NCBI GenBank assembly: GCA_012295275.1
Contig: CM022667.1
Span: 17,951,245-18,015,244 of the forward strand
Source of the DNA: Chrysomallon squamiferum
Lineage: Eukaryota > Mollusca > Gastropoda > Neomphalida > Peltospiridae
Reading direction: 5' to 3'
DNA: 64,000 nt
In this document: positions 49,127 to 62,636 of the stretch, piece after piece
How positions within the stretch are numbered: the first letter of the stretch is position 1
Layout of the letters: every line of letters starts with the position of its first letter
Translations under genes and position numbers: made by a program
Notes under the pieces: model-generated
Database searches by the model: none
Seen by the model: only the letters and a program-made list of their open reading frames with translations
What the model was told of the DNA's origin: nothing

Positions 49127-52100
49127 AATATTTTCTGTCATTTTTGTACATGATATGACTAGAGCATTCTAGTGAAAGCACAACATCAACAAATCTCAAG
49201 GGTTCAAGAATATTTCAGTCACAGGAAGAAAATAAATGTTCACAGATAAATTACAGAAAAGATAAGCCCAACAAAGGCGACAGTTGTCTGGAGCCTTTAA
49301 TAATGGATTTTTTCTTATGTTAGAAATGGTGCTTTATTCATCGAATAATAAAGAACCAGGTAACAGAGAGCATGGTAGGACAGTGTAAGAAGCATTTGTT
49401 TAAATACTTTAATGTTAACAAAGGTTGGTTTTTTTTCCACATGAATGTTTTAAAGCAAGCTTGTTTTGATGTCTTATAATCGGTGAAAGTTATGCATATT
49501 TTTTCTGTTTTTAATTTTAAATACTGCTGTATTTTAACCAAACCTTTATTTAAATCAGATATGCAAATTTTGTTTTAGATATTTTCCTTTCGAAAATAAG
49601 ATCTTTTTATTATCTTAAAATAATTATAAAAAGGAATAACTTGACTAGATAGCAACGTTTTATTCAAGGTATAAAAAAACAACTGAATCAATAGTAGCAA
49701 AAGCTATTAAAAATGTAAGTAATGTAAGTAAATTATATAGTGGATAGTATAGTTTATTTCACAATTTAATAAAACTACTGTGCTTTATGGAAATATTGCT
49801 GCAATTTTAGTCGTCATATATCTATGTTCTTAGAAATGGTTTTAAATAAATGGTTGTAGCTAATCAGTTAACACGTCTTAAGAAGGAAAATAACATTTTA
49901 TCATTGTTTTTCATAACTTTTTATTTTATATATTTTAAATCACAATTGCAGTATTCAGTATAGAATTTTATTTTTGTTATTATGACATCTATTTTAATAC
50001 AAATATATATAAATATATATTTGATATTTTTATGATGTGGTCACATAAATAAATAGCTTGTTTACATTTTAATGTTATACCTTTATTAACTCGGAACATG
50101 TGCAATAATGTTTTTGTTTTTGTTGTGCTTTTTCAGAAGAACAAAAGAATAACAATAAAACATTTATTTCGTGATCCTTTATATGACCATTTATCAAATA
50201 AAGCAACATTACAGCATGCACAATATTGTTGTAAGTGAAAATCAATAAAGGAAATACATTTATTTATTCTTTTGTTTTTAGTTCAGGTAGCGCCATGATT
50301 ACAAATAAACATATCAATCATTTAAGAATCTAACTTGAGATTGGAAGACGTCTTTGACATATAAATAATAAATTTAAAACAATATTTTGATTAGTTATTA
50401 CTAAATATTTGTGTGCAATGGATTTGAGTTTGTTTCATGTCATCTGTTGTGCAATAGATAGTTGTTCTTATTGATATTTAAATTATATATTTTCATAATG
50501 ATCTCACATCTTATAAATTACATGTCATTTTATTATTACTTTTGCACATGTATTAAAGTATATACCTGTGAAATTTGAATAAAAAAAAAATTGGTAGCAT
50601 ACTATATTTCTGTTTTCTTATAAATTTAAAAATTAGAATCGCTTTATCAGAGTTTTTTATTCTAGGATTCTTAGCAGTTTCAGAATGTTTTCCTTAGTTA
50701 CATACAATATAACTTGAGTCTATCTGTTGGAATGATGTCGGTGGAAAATACTGACAATTAAATTGAATGTTCCAAATTTCATATTGACTGAAATGGTTTT
50801 TTCACCATCTCAAACATTTAAAAATAAAAAATATTCAGCTTTTGTGACTACTGACTAACTTCCAGAGCCTTGAAAGTGAACTTTGATGTATTTCTTTATA
50901 TACTCTGATCTGTTATGAGGCATATGGAAAATACACAATTATTAGATAAAAATATATTATTTTAAGGCACTTGGATTATAACAAATAAACAAAAAAAAAA
51001 TATAATTTGATGCACCTCGAATATAAAAACAACAACAACAGTACCAAAATAATAATTTGAGGTGCATGGTTAATATAATTAATTAAAAATACATAAGCTT
51101 CATATAGACAGTTATCGGGAATAGACCAGAAGCTAAAATTTGTGAACTATCTGAAAAACAAGTACAGATAAAACAGTTAAAATAATAAGGGCTTAGAAAA
51201 AGCAATGTACATTACAAAACTTGACATGAACTTCATTTCTTTGAAGTGAATGTAAAAACAAATTATTTTCTTTCTCAAAACAAGAAAATGTCCAAATGTT
51301 AAGCAGATTATACTAGATTCTGAATAAATATATTTAAAAATTATATTTTGCTCAGAATAATAAGTTTTAAAGAAAAACATTAGGATTTTTTTGTAAAATT
51401 AAATGTTTTTGTTGAACAGTTAATTCAAAGTGAAAAATATCATCCAAAAGAGTTCTTCAGTTTTTGAGATGTTGTTTAATTTTATAATTAACATCAGTAG
51501 CAATCATTACAGCATCCTGTAAGAACAAAAAATACATAAGAATATATAAAATATATACATATAAAATACTATATTCATTAATTCTGTTCATTTAAAAATT
51601 TTAAAACTAATAAAGGTTCTTGTTTTCCCTTATTGCTAAAAACACTTGTTAAAACATATTTTACACCCGTATATCTCCCATTTCAATTTATTCTATTTTT
51701 TTATTGTTAATTTTTTTTATTAAAGATGCAGTCTTAAAATCACACGTAAATTTTTTAAATTAAAATGCTGTGTTAAAAAATATACACGCTAACATGTGTA
51801 CATTTTTTAACACTATCTTTAATTAAAATAAAACAAATAATAATAAAAAATAGAATAAAAGTTACTTATTTATAAAAAAACAATTTGAATTTTTAAAGTT
51901 AAAGTTAAGATTATAACCATGAAACCATTGTCTAAAATAAGTGCTTTGAATTTAACAATAATTTTTAATAATTTATTAATACACTGACCTGAAGTATTTT
52001 TATCTCTGAATTAACTAGCTGTACATTGTCAGGCAGTGGAAGAATCAGACCTTTTTCCCCTAGTTCTACATAATTGAAATAAAATGTTTTTAAAAATAGA

Positions 52101-52822
52101 AATGAACTGTGAAAAATCATTCACTTAAAAAGCCAATATATTTTGGATCTTATGGTATTTCAGATGATGGAAATCATTAATAAATTAAAGAGACATATAA
52201 AAAAAATTTACCATGTGATTACAAATCTTTAAAAAAACATTCAATTACAGCTTTTTTCTGCTAATGTTAAAATGTGTTATGAAAAAGACAAGAAATGCTT
52301 ACCATTTAGGTGTGGTATAATGAAAGTCTTAGCTGCTACATCCATTAGTAACTGTATGACTTTAATCTGAAAAATATCAAGATTTTTTGTATTAAATTTC
52401 AGCAGTTTTAAATCTTACTGATGCATAGAAGTAATTTAGATTAGTACAGTAAAACAAATACATTTCTGACTAATAAAACAGATAAACTGAAAACGTAACA
52501 AAAAAATCAAAAACATATTCTTATGGAATAAATGAATATATGTTTTTCAAGATATAATTTCAATCTCATTGCTTCCTCTTTTCCTGTCTCCAAAAACAAG
52601 TTCCTTTTAAAAACTTACGTCAACAAAACCAATATCAGAACTGACAATTCCAACCATAGATCTGGAAAAAAATTTAATACGTGTTTTAATATTAAAATGT
52701 ATTTTAAAATGCCATTAACAGCCATATAAAATTCTTTCAAATCACCAAAGAAAAGAAAATTATTATAAAGCAAAAGAACATACCAGGTTTCTGTCAATAG
52801 AAATAGCATTAATTGATATTGA
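48688..52822. repeat. Duplicated segment, copy 1
   Basis: Near-identical to 60344-64000. It spans the last intron acceptor and terminal exon of the ankyrin gene, its 3' UTR and the last four coding exons of the BPI-like gene. It holds about 520 bp (49907-50426) missing from copy 2, with a shared ttg at the deletion ends. Identity by eye is very high, with scattered single-base and short indel differences. Confidence 0.97.
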
Positions 52823-55800
52823 AAAACAAGCAAAAAAGTACAGAGTTTCAAACATAATACTTTTTTAAAGAAATAATTTAAAACAAATAGCCTACTTATA
52901 CTTGGTAATCTTTCCTTGCACCACTTTTCCATTTAATGATGCTTCAAGGTCCACATACACTGTCTAAAAAATTAGAATTAATAAAAACAGTATTGTAAAT
53001 AAATCAACTCGATAGAATGTTGGAATATTTTTATATTTTAATATCAAATAATTTATAAAGTGTTGTATAAAATAAAATGATTCAGTTTTGGGGTTTTTTT
53101 TTAATTTTAAAAATTAAAATGTGTATTTTACTTTAAGAATGAATTCTAAATATTTCTTATATAGCTGAATGTACAAAATGCCATAAAACATTTTTGATTT
53201 CTTTAAAAGTTAAAATGTGTATTATACTTTTAAAAAAAGTGTTTTTCTAAATTCTTCTTTGATGTCCAACAATGTCACAAAATGTTTTTATTTCTATAAA
53301 AATTAAACAAGTACCTTACTTTAAAAAATCATTCTAAATACTTCTTAGATAACTGAATGTACCAAGTGTCACAAAATGTTTTGATTTCTTTAAAAGTCAA
53401 ATTTGCATCTGACTTTGAAAAATAATTTTTTTATTTCTTACATAACTGATTGGACAAAATTTCACAAAATACCTTTGATTTCTTTAAAAATTAAAAAGTG
53501 GACCCTACTTTAAAAAAGAATTCTAAATATTTCTGATTGGTTGTACAAAATTTCACAAAATGTTTTTGATACCTTTAAAAGTTAAAATATGTACTTTATT
53601 TTAAAAAAGAATTCTAAATATTTCTTACATAAAGAGAATGTACAAATGTTTTTGATATCTATAAAAATTAAAATTTATACTTTAAAAAGAATTCTGTATA
53701 TTTCTTAATTAACAAAATTTGCAAAAATGTCACAGAATGTTTTCACTTTCTTTAACAGTTAAAATGTTTCAATTAAAGTGTGTATACTTACATTGTTAAA
53801 TGTGATCAGATGAGGTCCAGTACCTTTTCCTGTGTCAATATGCAGATCTATGTTCCCAGCAAACTTAATTCCAATAAAACTGTTGATATTCATCACTGGA
53901 GTTTGGGTTGCATACATTATCAGTTTAACCCATAAATTTGGATATTTTTTCCCAATCTGAAAATTAACACAGTATTCTTTACTTATTAAATGATAACTGA
54001 AATTGCCTACAAATTGATAAAAGGCTGATTAATAATTATAAATAGAAATGGTTGCATAGAGTGGGCAGTGCTATGGGCAAAACATTCGTAGTGATATGGA
54101 CTAGTGAAAGGGGCTTGGGAATGGCTAATTTCCATGGGTTAGGGGCACAATACACTTGCCTTGTCCTGGACTCTGGCAACCAAAACTAGAAAACAATAAA
54201 GAATATAAACAAAAAATGTATGGAATTGTTAGTACTGAAGAGAGATATCTGAAAACCATAACCATGAAGAAAAAGAAACAAACTCTATAAAGATTATCAC
54301 TGAAAAATTATTATATTTCAGAAAAAGGAGACAACTTACTAATATTATTTAAAACTCAAATAAAATCCGAAGAAAAGTTAACTTAAAGAAATGACTTTGT
54401 TATAAAGTTTACAAAACTGAAGCCAAGCATTTCAGTTATCAGATCATAATTGTCAGTACAAGAAAGGTTAATAAGTAAAAAGCCTGTAAACACATCTACA
54501 TTGGCAACTTATAATTATAGATAAGAATATATAATTTACCAGTTTTAACGTTTAAAAAAAAGATGTTTTTATTAGTTTTACCTGAGGTATTAAAAAGCCA
54601 ATGCACTTAAAATCTGTACAAGTGGTATTCAAAAATGATTTCTTTCCAGGAGGAAGCTGTAATGTATGATATCATTTAACACTGATTAGAACTTTAAAAA
54701 GATTCATTATCAATAAACAGGTCATTACAAACACATTCACAGATACTGAAAAATTGTTATTTGCTAAAAGTAATTAACGTATTTTCAAAAACAAAACCTA
54801 AAGGAAAAACAGGAAAATAAAAGTAATGATTAATGAGTTACATGAGCCATTGAGTCTGATATTTTAAAATACTATCATGTTAAAAATAATGCAATGTTTT
54901 TATGTAATTATTAATTTTATAAACGCACAGTTCATAAATTTGAATAAATGCGTAGCCTATTTTAACATTTGTTTTGTAAATTTGAATAAATGTGAAGTTT
55001 AATTTTTTGGTGATTTTGACTCACATCTTTTGCAGTTAGATTATATTTCATAAAGCCATGTTTCACAGCCACATATCCTAAAGTGTTTGCTATATATGGT
55101 GTCAACCAGAGGTACAACATCCGTGAACTGTCACTACTTTTTGGCATAGATGCTGGGAGAAATGGTGCTTCCTTTGGATCAGTTTTCCAGTATATCTCTC
55201 CCTGTAATAACAATAAACATAAAGATTATAACTGCTATGAAATTAACAAACAAGTTACTTTATAAGTTTTGAGTCATTTTTTTACCTCAAAGGTAATTTT
55301 CCCTAATTATAATCATAAAAATAAAAAGTTTAAACTGAAATGCTAAATCCAATTCTGCTCTACAAAGGTTACTCTTAGTAATTATAATCATAAAAAGTTT
55401 TTAAATATTTTATTACGATAAAAAAGAAAAATTCATAGTAATTAACAATACCTTTAAAAATACATCCATAAATTCTGTTTTGACATCAGGCTTAGAAATG
55501 AAACTGTAATCCAAAAGAAACTTCTTTCCCAAAACAACTGTGACTGATAAATAAAAAGGGTATTCATTTTATTTTAATTTCAAATTATTATTGAAAAGAT
55601 ATGAAAATAAATCTGAATAATATTTTAATTATGGTAATTAAGAAAATAGATAAGAATAGCTTCATTAAAATAGTAGCAACAAAAAATAAAATAAAGGTAA
55701 TATTTATTAATCTCAAATTTTAACACATTAAAATGTTTCTTTACTAAAAGAACTGCATATATATGTATCTTTTAAATATTAATTGTAAAAAGGTAACTAG

Positions 55801-58800
55801 AAAAACAGTATATGACCATTAACACAAAAAGGTAATTAAAAAAAAAAAAAAAGAAACAGAATAAGGATATTTTTTAAATATTAAAATAATTCTTTACAAA
55901 AAGAATTACAAATTATTTAAAATCTTTAGTTAAAAACAGAAAAGTAAAATGCCATTAGAAAACCCGTAATTTAAAATTTAATTTCGCATGAATTTCTATA
56001 TTTCAAAAAAAATTTAGTAAGGTTTACGAATGGAAGTATGAGAGTAAAACTCACCAGGTATTTTAGCCAACTGTTTTTCTGCATCTTGGTTTACAATGTT
56101 TGTGACAATGTGACAAAACTGAAACAGTTTGAATTTACACATTTATATGCAACTAAATTCAAAACTGCATTACATATTTTGTAAATATCATATATATTCA
56201 TTATGTGTGCATGACTTCTTATTCAGTTTGTTATTACCATCTGATTTTTAACTAAAATACGAGGGGAAAAAACAAAACAACACAACTGGAGTTATTTTAA
56301 TCTGACTGCCAAAATTGCCAAACTGACAGCAGAATAATATTTGAAGATTTAGCCATATCTATCACTGAGAGATGATGACACTGTATGTGAAATTATTTAA
56401 ACTCACCTGACCTTGAAGTGCATCTTTAATTTTTGAGCCAATAATTTCTGAAAATAAGTTATAGAGCCAGGCAGCTCCTCCGTGAAACTTAATGCTGACA
56501 CTGCCAATGCTGACTTCACAGGAGGATGTTGATATGTGTAGATGACCTTTTGTACCATTACCTATATATTTATAATAAACAATACAGAACATTATTGAAA
56601 GCATAGTCATTCCAATGCCTGTATACATACACACACAAACACACACATTCCCATTCACATGTATAATGACAGAAATCAAAATAATTTCAAACTAATTACA
56701 TTATTATAAGAACAGGTAAAATAAACTGAATATGATTCTACATTAAGTATATATTAATAACTTTAAAAAAGAAGAATGGATGATTACCATTATATTTTAA
56801 GGATATCTCCAAATATATATTTTTAATGTTTATCCAGGTTCTATAATTTTGGTACTTGTTAAGTGAAAAGGGATATGTATTGCCTATTTGATCAAAATAG
56901 TCCGTCACATATTAATAGTGTGTGTGTGTCAGTGTGTACACATTATACATTCTTAATAAATATTTTTACAGATAAATCAAAAGTAAAACAGAGATGTATT
57001 CTAATCTACTAATGAATAATAATGTTTTTATGTTTACTTAGTGCAATTCCAATTTTGAAGGAAATTCCACCAGCAGATGCATCAAAGTTAATGGTGTCTC
57101 TTATTGGTATTCTAAATTAAACAAAGTCAATGAAAAATACAAATAAACAATTCATATTTATTTTATAACAAATGTTAATGTAATTTCTTCATCAACAAAA
57201 TATACATAAATATAAATATCAACTATAATATTACATGCTACATATTTGCTGTTTCCATTAGGTAACAAAAACAAGTGGAAGACAAATTACATTGGTAAAT
57301 GTCGTGTTGATTTTGATCTTTTATTCTAAAACTTGTACCCAGAAGACTTTTTTTTACTACATTTAATACTTTTTTTTTATCTTTTTTTTTTACTACATTT
57401 ACTACTTTTCTTTTTCTTTCTTTTTTATATTTAACTCATTCCTACATATAAATAACATTAAGAATAAAAAAAGAAACAAATAAATATTTACATTATATGG
57501 TAGGTGTAATGCAAGGTCCCTTTTATACCAATTCCTGCATTATTAGCTTTCCATATAATGTATGATGGTGGTTCTAGGTTGAATATGCTTGATGGTTTTA
57601 CAAAGTTTTGTATGTGAAGACTAAAACAAAATTAAAATCAAACATTATTCTCAGTCCCATTATAAAGACCAACAATTAATATTTTTTAAGGCATGCTATA
57701 GACTGAAATTTCCAGTTATAAAGCAAAAATATCAGTTCAAGTTAGTTTTAGACAATGATAATAATGTATGTTCATATTTTCCTTCATTACTCAGAAATAC
57801 ACAAAATGTAAAATTTATAAATAATTTTTAAAAACAGAGGAATACTTTAAAATGCAAAGATGTGTTTGTCTTGTTTTATAATCATTTCCTTCCCAAAATT
57901 ACTGAATTAAATAAATTTGTACAAAGTATATTTGTATATTATTTAGTACAAGAGAAAAACCTACTTGTAAACTTTGTAGCTAAGTTTTCCAGATGAACCT
58001 GAAGCATCAGGAATTTTTAATTTATTTGCTTCTTCAGCAATGGATTCCAAGGCAATCTGGTTAGCTATTAAAGAAAAACAAAATCCAATTTTATGATATT
58101 TATTTATTTTTACTAATATTTACATTACAGAAATGTATTTGTTATCCTTACTGAAATAGATTTTCCTACAACAGTTTTATATGTTAATATCATTGTGTTC
58201 GTACGTTTTTCAATACACTTTTGATCGGTTACGGTAAAATATTTATCGTTTTTGTCCTGAGCAAGAAATATTTTAATCGTATATATTTTATGAAATATCT
58301 ATCAACTGATTCATATGATTTATATAATTTTATTTAAAAATAAATTTGTTGACAAAAAAAGAAGAAAGCTTTTTAAGATTTTGTACTTTTTTATTTAAAT
58401 GAATAACGACTGAGAGGTTATTCATTTTTTAAATTATTATTATTTTTTACATTATTATTATTATTATTACTATTACTATTAAATATTAGTTATAAAAATT
58501 ATCTTACATTAGTTATTTAAGTTTATTATACTTGTTTGTTTTAAATTTTTCATCCATTTTATGTTTGCTTTTATATTCCAAACTATTTGTAATATTTATG
58601 TCTAATTATGGCGAATTAAACAGCCGTTTGAAGTGAAGCGGTAAATAACCTATTCACGAACCACAACTCTTTCTCAGGAAGATGTAATGTTTCATCTATC
58701 AACTGAAACAGGCCTAAAAATAATATTTAATTCAGTGAGCCTTCCTCTATTAGGATCTTCATAAAAAAAAAAAAAAAAAAAAAAAGAAACAACCAACAAC

Positions 58801-59029
58801 ACTTTATTGAATAGATAATGCAAATTTGATAAAGATATCTCTGGAAATACATTTTTGGTGACTTAAGGTTGACTTTTTTTTAGAAAAATGTCAAATTTCC
58901 GGTTGACGGAAAATGGATTTTTGAAAACTGAAATGCAATATATTTTCAACTGTTACAGATACCATCAAAAAGTTTTTTTTGTTTTGTTTTTTCCGCTTGG
59001 GATAGGTTTTCTTCAGTTGACAATTTAAA

Positions 59030-59064
<35 letters not shown>

Positions 59065-59269
59065 TTATATCCTTTAGTAGCTGTAGCTTATCCTAAGTAT
59101 ACTGCGACTGCGTTCTACTAACAAGTTGTGTGTAGAAAACATACTGGCGATAGTTATACAAACCATAGGCGAATCCCTTTAAGCTTACTCTCGCCTTAAA
59201 GCCAGGATTCACTGAACTCACTCCGAGAACACAAACAACTGTTAACAGAATATGAATATTTAGTATCAT
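51457..59269 (-). CDS. BPI/LBP family secreted lipid-binding protein
   Basis: Fifteen coding exons in transcript order: 59269-59164, 58064-57965, 57620-57492, 57111-57038, 56561-56407, 56118-56055, 55543-55452, 55201-55025, 54656-54582, 53956-53792, 52963-52896, 52661-52619, 52366-52303, 52065-51989 and 51516-51457. They join to 1449 nt, 482 aa, all phases consistent; mammalian BPI and LBP are also about 480 aa. The signal peptide (MILNIHILLTVVCVLGVSSV) is followed by NPGFKARVSLKGFAY, the conserved N-terminus of mature BPI/LBP. A Cys in STSSCEVSIGSVSIKFHGGA and another in FCHIVTNIVNQDAEKQ sit where the family disulphide lies. The second half includes MLYLWLTPYIANTLGYVAVK and ends LPLPDNVQLV...LKN. 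The family forms a two-lobed lipid-binding barrel; in animals members bind LPS, and some kill Gram-negative bacteria or signal their presence. Convergent with the ankyrin gene; a partial second copy follows at the right edge. Confidence 0.94.
53090..53775. repeat. Diverged ~90-115-bp tandem repeat in a BPI intron
   Basis: About six decayed copies of a unit containing gaattctaaatatttctta, then a ttgtacaaaat/cacaaaatg motif, then tttctttaaaagttaaaatg. It fills most of the intron between exons 53956-53792 and 52963-52896. No coding potential. Confidence 0.8.
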
Positions 59270-60343
59270 TTTAGAAACAATGGCAAAAATGTATTTCTTT
59301 CGGACTTGTCGCAGCTCGCGCTTTCTGTTTCCGCATTCAGTTAATCACGAGTCATGACAAATCACATTAGAGGTCTAGATTAATTAAAATAAATGTTTTG
59401 TCATCGAGATATCTATTTACATTTATTTTATTTTATTTATTTATTTATTTGTGATTTATTTTTTGAAGTATTCTTGGGATAATCATCTGAGTTTAGAAAA
59501 GTAACAAAAAGTTATTTAAATAAATAATAAAACAATAAAAAGATACTGATTATAGGATGATTTGCAGGGATGGATCAAGATTACACAAGAGGAGTGCTAA
59601 GTGGTGAATTATAACTTGCGAAACGGAAATAATTTCTTTTATAAAGTTGCTATTCATCACTTTATACATTTAGATGCATAATGTCCAGACAATGTTTATA
59701 TTTTAGCAATAATAATAATAAATAAATAAATTAATTAATTAATTAATTAAAATCATATCAGAAATTTATTTGCATTCTGGGAAATAAATTTGAGATGTTT
59801 ACCAGACATTGGATCCGCCATAACTGCGAAAACTTGTTACAATTCACATCGTCGGACTGTTCAGATGTCCTTTCTTTCATTTTTATTTTTTTTAATCTTT
59901 TTTAATTTTTTATTTTTTTTTACTATCCATGGACTGCCCCTTCATCCTGCAGAGTGTGCGGGCCTAGAGTTGCTAGCGGATGGATACTTCATTTTACCAT
60001 TGGAAAGTAAGTGAAATCAGGAACCGCTAAGACAAAATATTATTTCGTTGATAAAAAAGCAGAAATATCTAGAAACCAATTAATAATAATATATGTGGTT
60101 AACATCGGCTGATAAATATATAAGGAGATAATGGCCCTACTGGGTGAAAAGTTTAATAAAATTAATATTTTAGATAATATTAAGGTATTTTATAGCTGAG
60201 AGCTTCAAGTTCAGAATAGCATATTTAGTTGAGACAATGACCTATTATAATTAAATCTATTTATAGTACTTTATGCTTCCCACATGACATCTGATGTAAA
60301 ACTAAACAATTTCCGAGCACGTAAAGCACGCACTATTGTAGTA
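59270..60343. other. BPI 5' flank and duplication spacer
   Basis: The left part should hold the BPI-like promoter and 5' UTR. The rest is AT-rich with AAAT/AATT tracts near 59715-59750. A short + frame at 59790-60014 has no family likeness. It ends at the duplication breakpoint (gcactattgtag / tatttaatctag). Confidence 0.55.
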
Positions 60344-60353
60344 TTTAATCTAG

Positions 60354-60782
60354 GACTTCAGTGATCCTGAACCAGATCCATTTGCTGTAACAATGCCAAT
60401 ACCAATTATTGGTTATCTGTTGAATTGTAATCATCTTCACCATCATTCTGGTCATTTTAACCAGAAGCTAGCAGTGCTGGCAGGAACCCAGTCTCCTCAT
60501 CATCAGCATTCAATTCAAGACATCAAAACAAACAAAGTGATGAGCAAGTCTGCAACATTTGCTTCACACTTGGCAAGCTGGCCAGAAACAATGCGAGCAA
60601 AATTTAGTAATAGAAATTGCAGCAATGGACTGCAGAATGAATATTACAGAGTACCTACTGATGACATTGACTGTCTTGACAACTTCACATATGATGACGA
60701 CTGCTTTGACACAGGCAGCGAGAATGATGATTTGTTGAATGATAGAGATTTGAAAAAATCATCCTCTTGTGCTATCCAGTGA
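60354..60782 (+). pseudogene. Duplicate terminal exon of the ankyrin gene, intact frame
   Basis: 429 nt matching 48698-49126 and preceded by the same acceptor. The 142-codon frame is intact and differs from copy 1 by one residue that I see (LQSEYY becomes LQNEYY), keeping the CAIQ ending. None of the other seventeen exons accompany it, so alone it is a gene fragment. It is on the same strand as, and downstream of, the parent gene, so splicing from 48437 to 60354 would be in phase and would replace the last exon. Whether it is used cannot be told from sequence. Confidence 0.8.
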
Positions 60783-62636
60783 AAAATTTTCTGTCATTTT
60801 TGTACATGATATGACTAGAGCATTCTAGTGAAAGCACAACATCAACAAATCTCAAGGGTTCAAGAATATTTCAGTCACAGGAAGAAAATAAATGTTCACA
60901 GATAAATTACAGAAAAGATAAGCCCAACAAAGGCGACAGTTGTCTGGAGCCTTTAATAATGGATTTTTTCTTATGTTAGAAATGGTGCTTTATTCATCGA
61001 ATAATAAAGAACCAGGTAACAGAGAGCATGGTAGGACAGTGTAAGAAGCATTTGTTTAAATACTTTAATGTTAACAAAGGTTGTTTTTTTTTCCACATGA
61101 ATGTTTTAAAGCAAGCTTGTTTTGATGTCTTATAATCGGTGAAAGTTATGCATATTTTTTCTGTTTTTAATTTTAAATACTGCTGTATTTTAACCAAACC
61201 TTTATTTAAATCAGATATGCAAATTTTGTTTTAGATATTTTCCTTTCGAAAATAAGATCTTTTTATTATCTTAAAATAATTATAAAAAGGAATAACTTGA
61301 CTAGATAGCAACGTTTTATTCAAGGTATAAAAAAAACAACTGAATTAATAGTAGCAAAAGCTATTAAAAATGTAAGTAATGTAAGTAAATTATATAGTGG
61401 ATAGTATAGTTTATTTCATATAAAACTACTGTGGATAGTATAGTTTATTTCACAATTTAATAAAACTACTGTACTTTTTATGGAAATATTGCTTTTTGCA
61501 TCTTTTTAGTCGTCATATATCTATGTTCTTAGAAATGGTTTTAAATAAATGGTTGTAGCTAATCAGTTAACACGTCTTAAGAAGGAAAATAACATTTTAT
61601 CATTGAGTTTGTTTCATGTCATCTGTTGTGCAATAGATAGTTGTTCTTATTGATATTTAAATTATATATTTTCATAATGATCTCACATCTTATAAATTAC
61701 ATGTCATTTTATTATTACTTTTGCACATGTATTAAAGTATATACCTGTGAAATTTGAATAAAAAAAAAATTGGTAGCATACTATATTTCTGTTTTCTTAT
61801 AAATTTAAAAATTAGAATCGCTTTATCAGAGTTTTTTATTCTAGGATTCTTAGCAGTTTCAGAATGTTTTCCTTAGTTACATACAATATAACTTGAGTCT
61901 ATCTGTTGGAATGATGTCGGTGGAAAATACTGACAATTAAATTGAATGTTCCAAATTTCATATTGACTGAAATGGTTTTTTCACCATCTCAAACATTTAA
62001 AAATAAAAAATATTCAGCTTTTGTGACTACTGACTAACTTCCAGAGCCTTGAAAGTGAACTTTGATGTATTTCTTTATATACTCTGATCTGTTATGAGGC
62101 ATATGGAAAATACACAATTATTAGATAAAAATATATTATTTTAAGGCACTTGGATTATACCAAATAAACAAAAAAAAAAATATAATTTGATGCACCTCGA
62201 ATATAAAAACAACAACAACAGTACCAAAATAATAATTTGAGGTGCATGGTTAATATAATTAATTAAAAATACATAAGCTTCATATAGACAGTTATCGGGA
62301 ATAGACCAGAAGCTAAAATTTGTGAACTATCTGAAAAACAAGTACAGATAAAACAGTTAAAATAATAAGGGCTTAGAAAAAGCAATGTACATTACAAAAC
62401 TTGACATGAACTTCATTTCTTTGAAGTGAATGTAAAAACAAATTATTTTCTTTCTCAAAACAAGAAAATGTCCAAATGTTAAGCAGATTATACTAGATTC
62501 TGAATAAATATATTTAAAAATTACATTTTGCTCAGAATAATAAGTTTTAAAGAAAAACATTAGGATTTTTTTGTAAAATTAAATGTTTTTGTTGAACAGT
62601 TAATTCAAAGTGAAAAATTTCATCCAAAAGAGTTTT

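Noticed and set aside
49338-49541. 67-aa - frame, repeated at 60994-61197
   Set aside because: Its conservation comes from the recent duplication of the ankyrin 3' UTR, not from selection on protein; a third difference is a run-length change.
52615-52932. 105-aa Leu/Phe-rich - frame, partly repeated at 63793-63987
   Set aside because: Reads through BPI exons and an intron in the wrong frame; duplicated only because the segment is duplicated.
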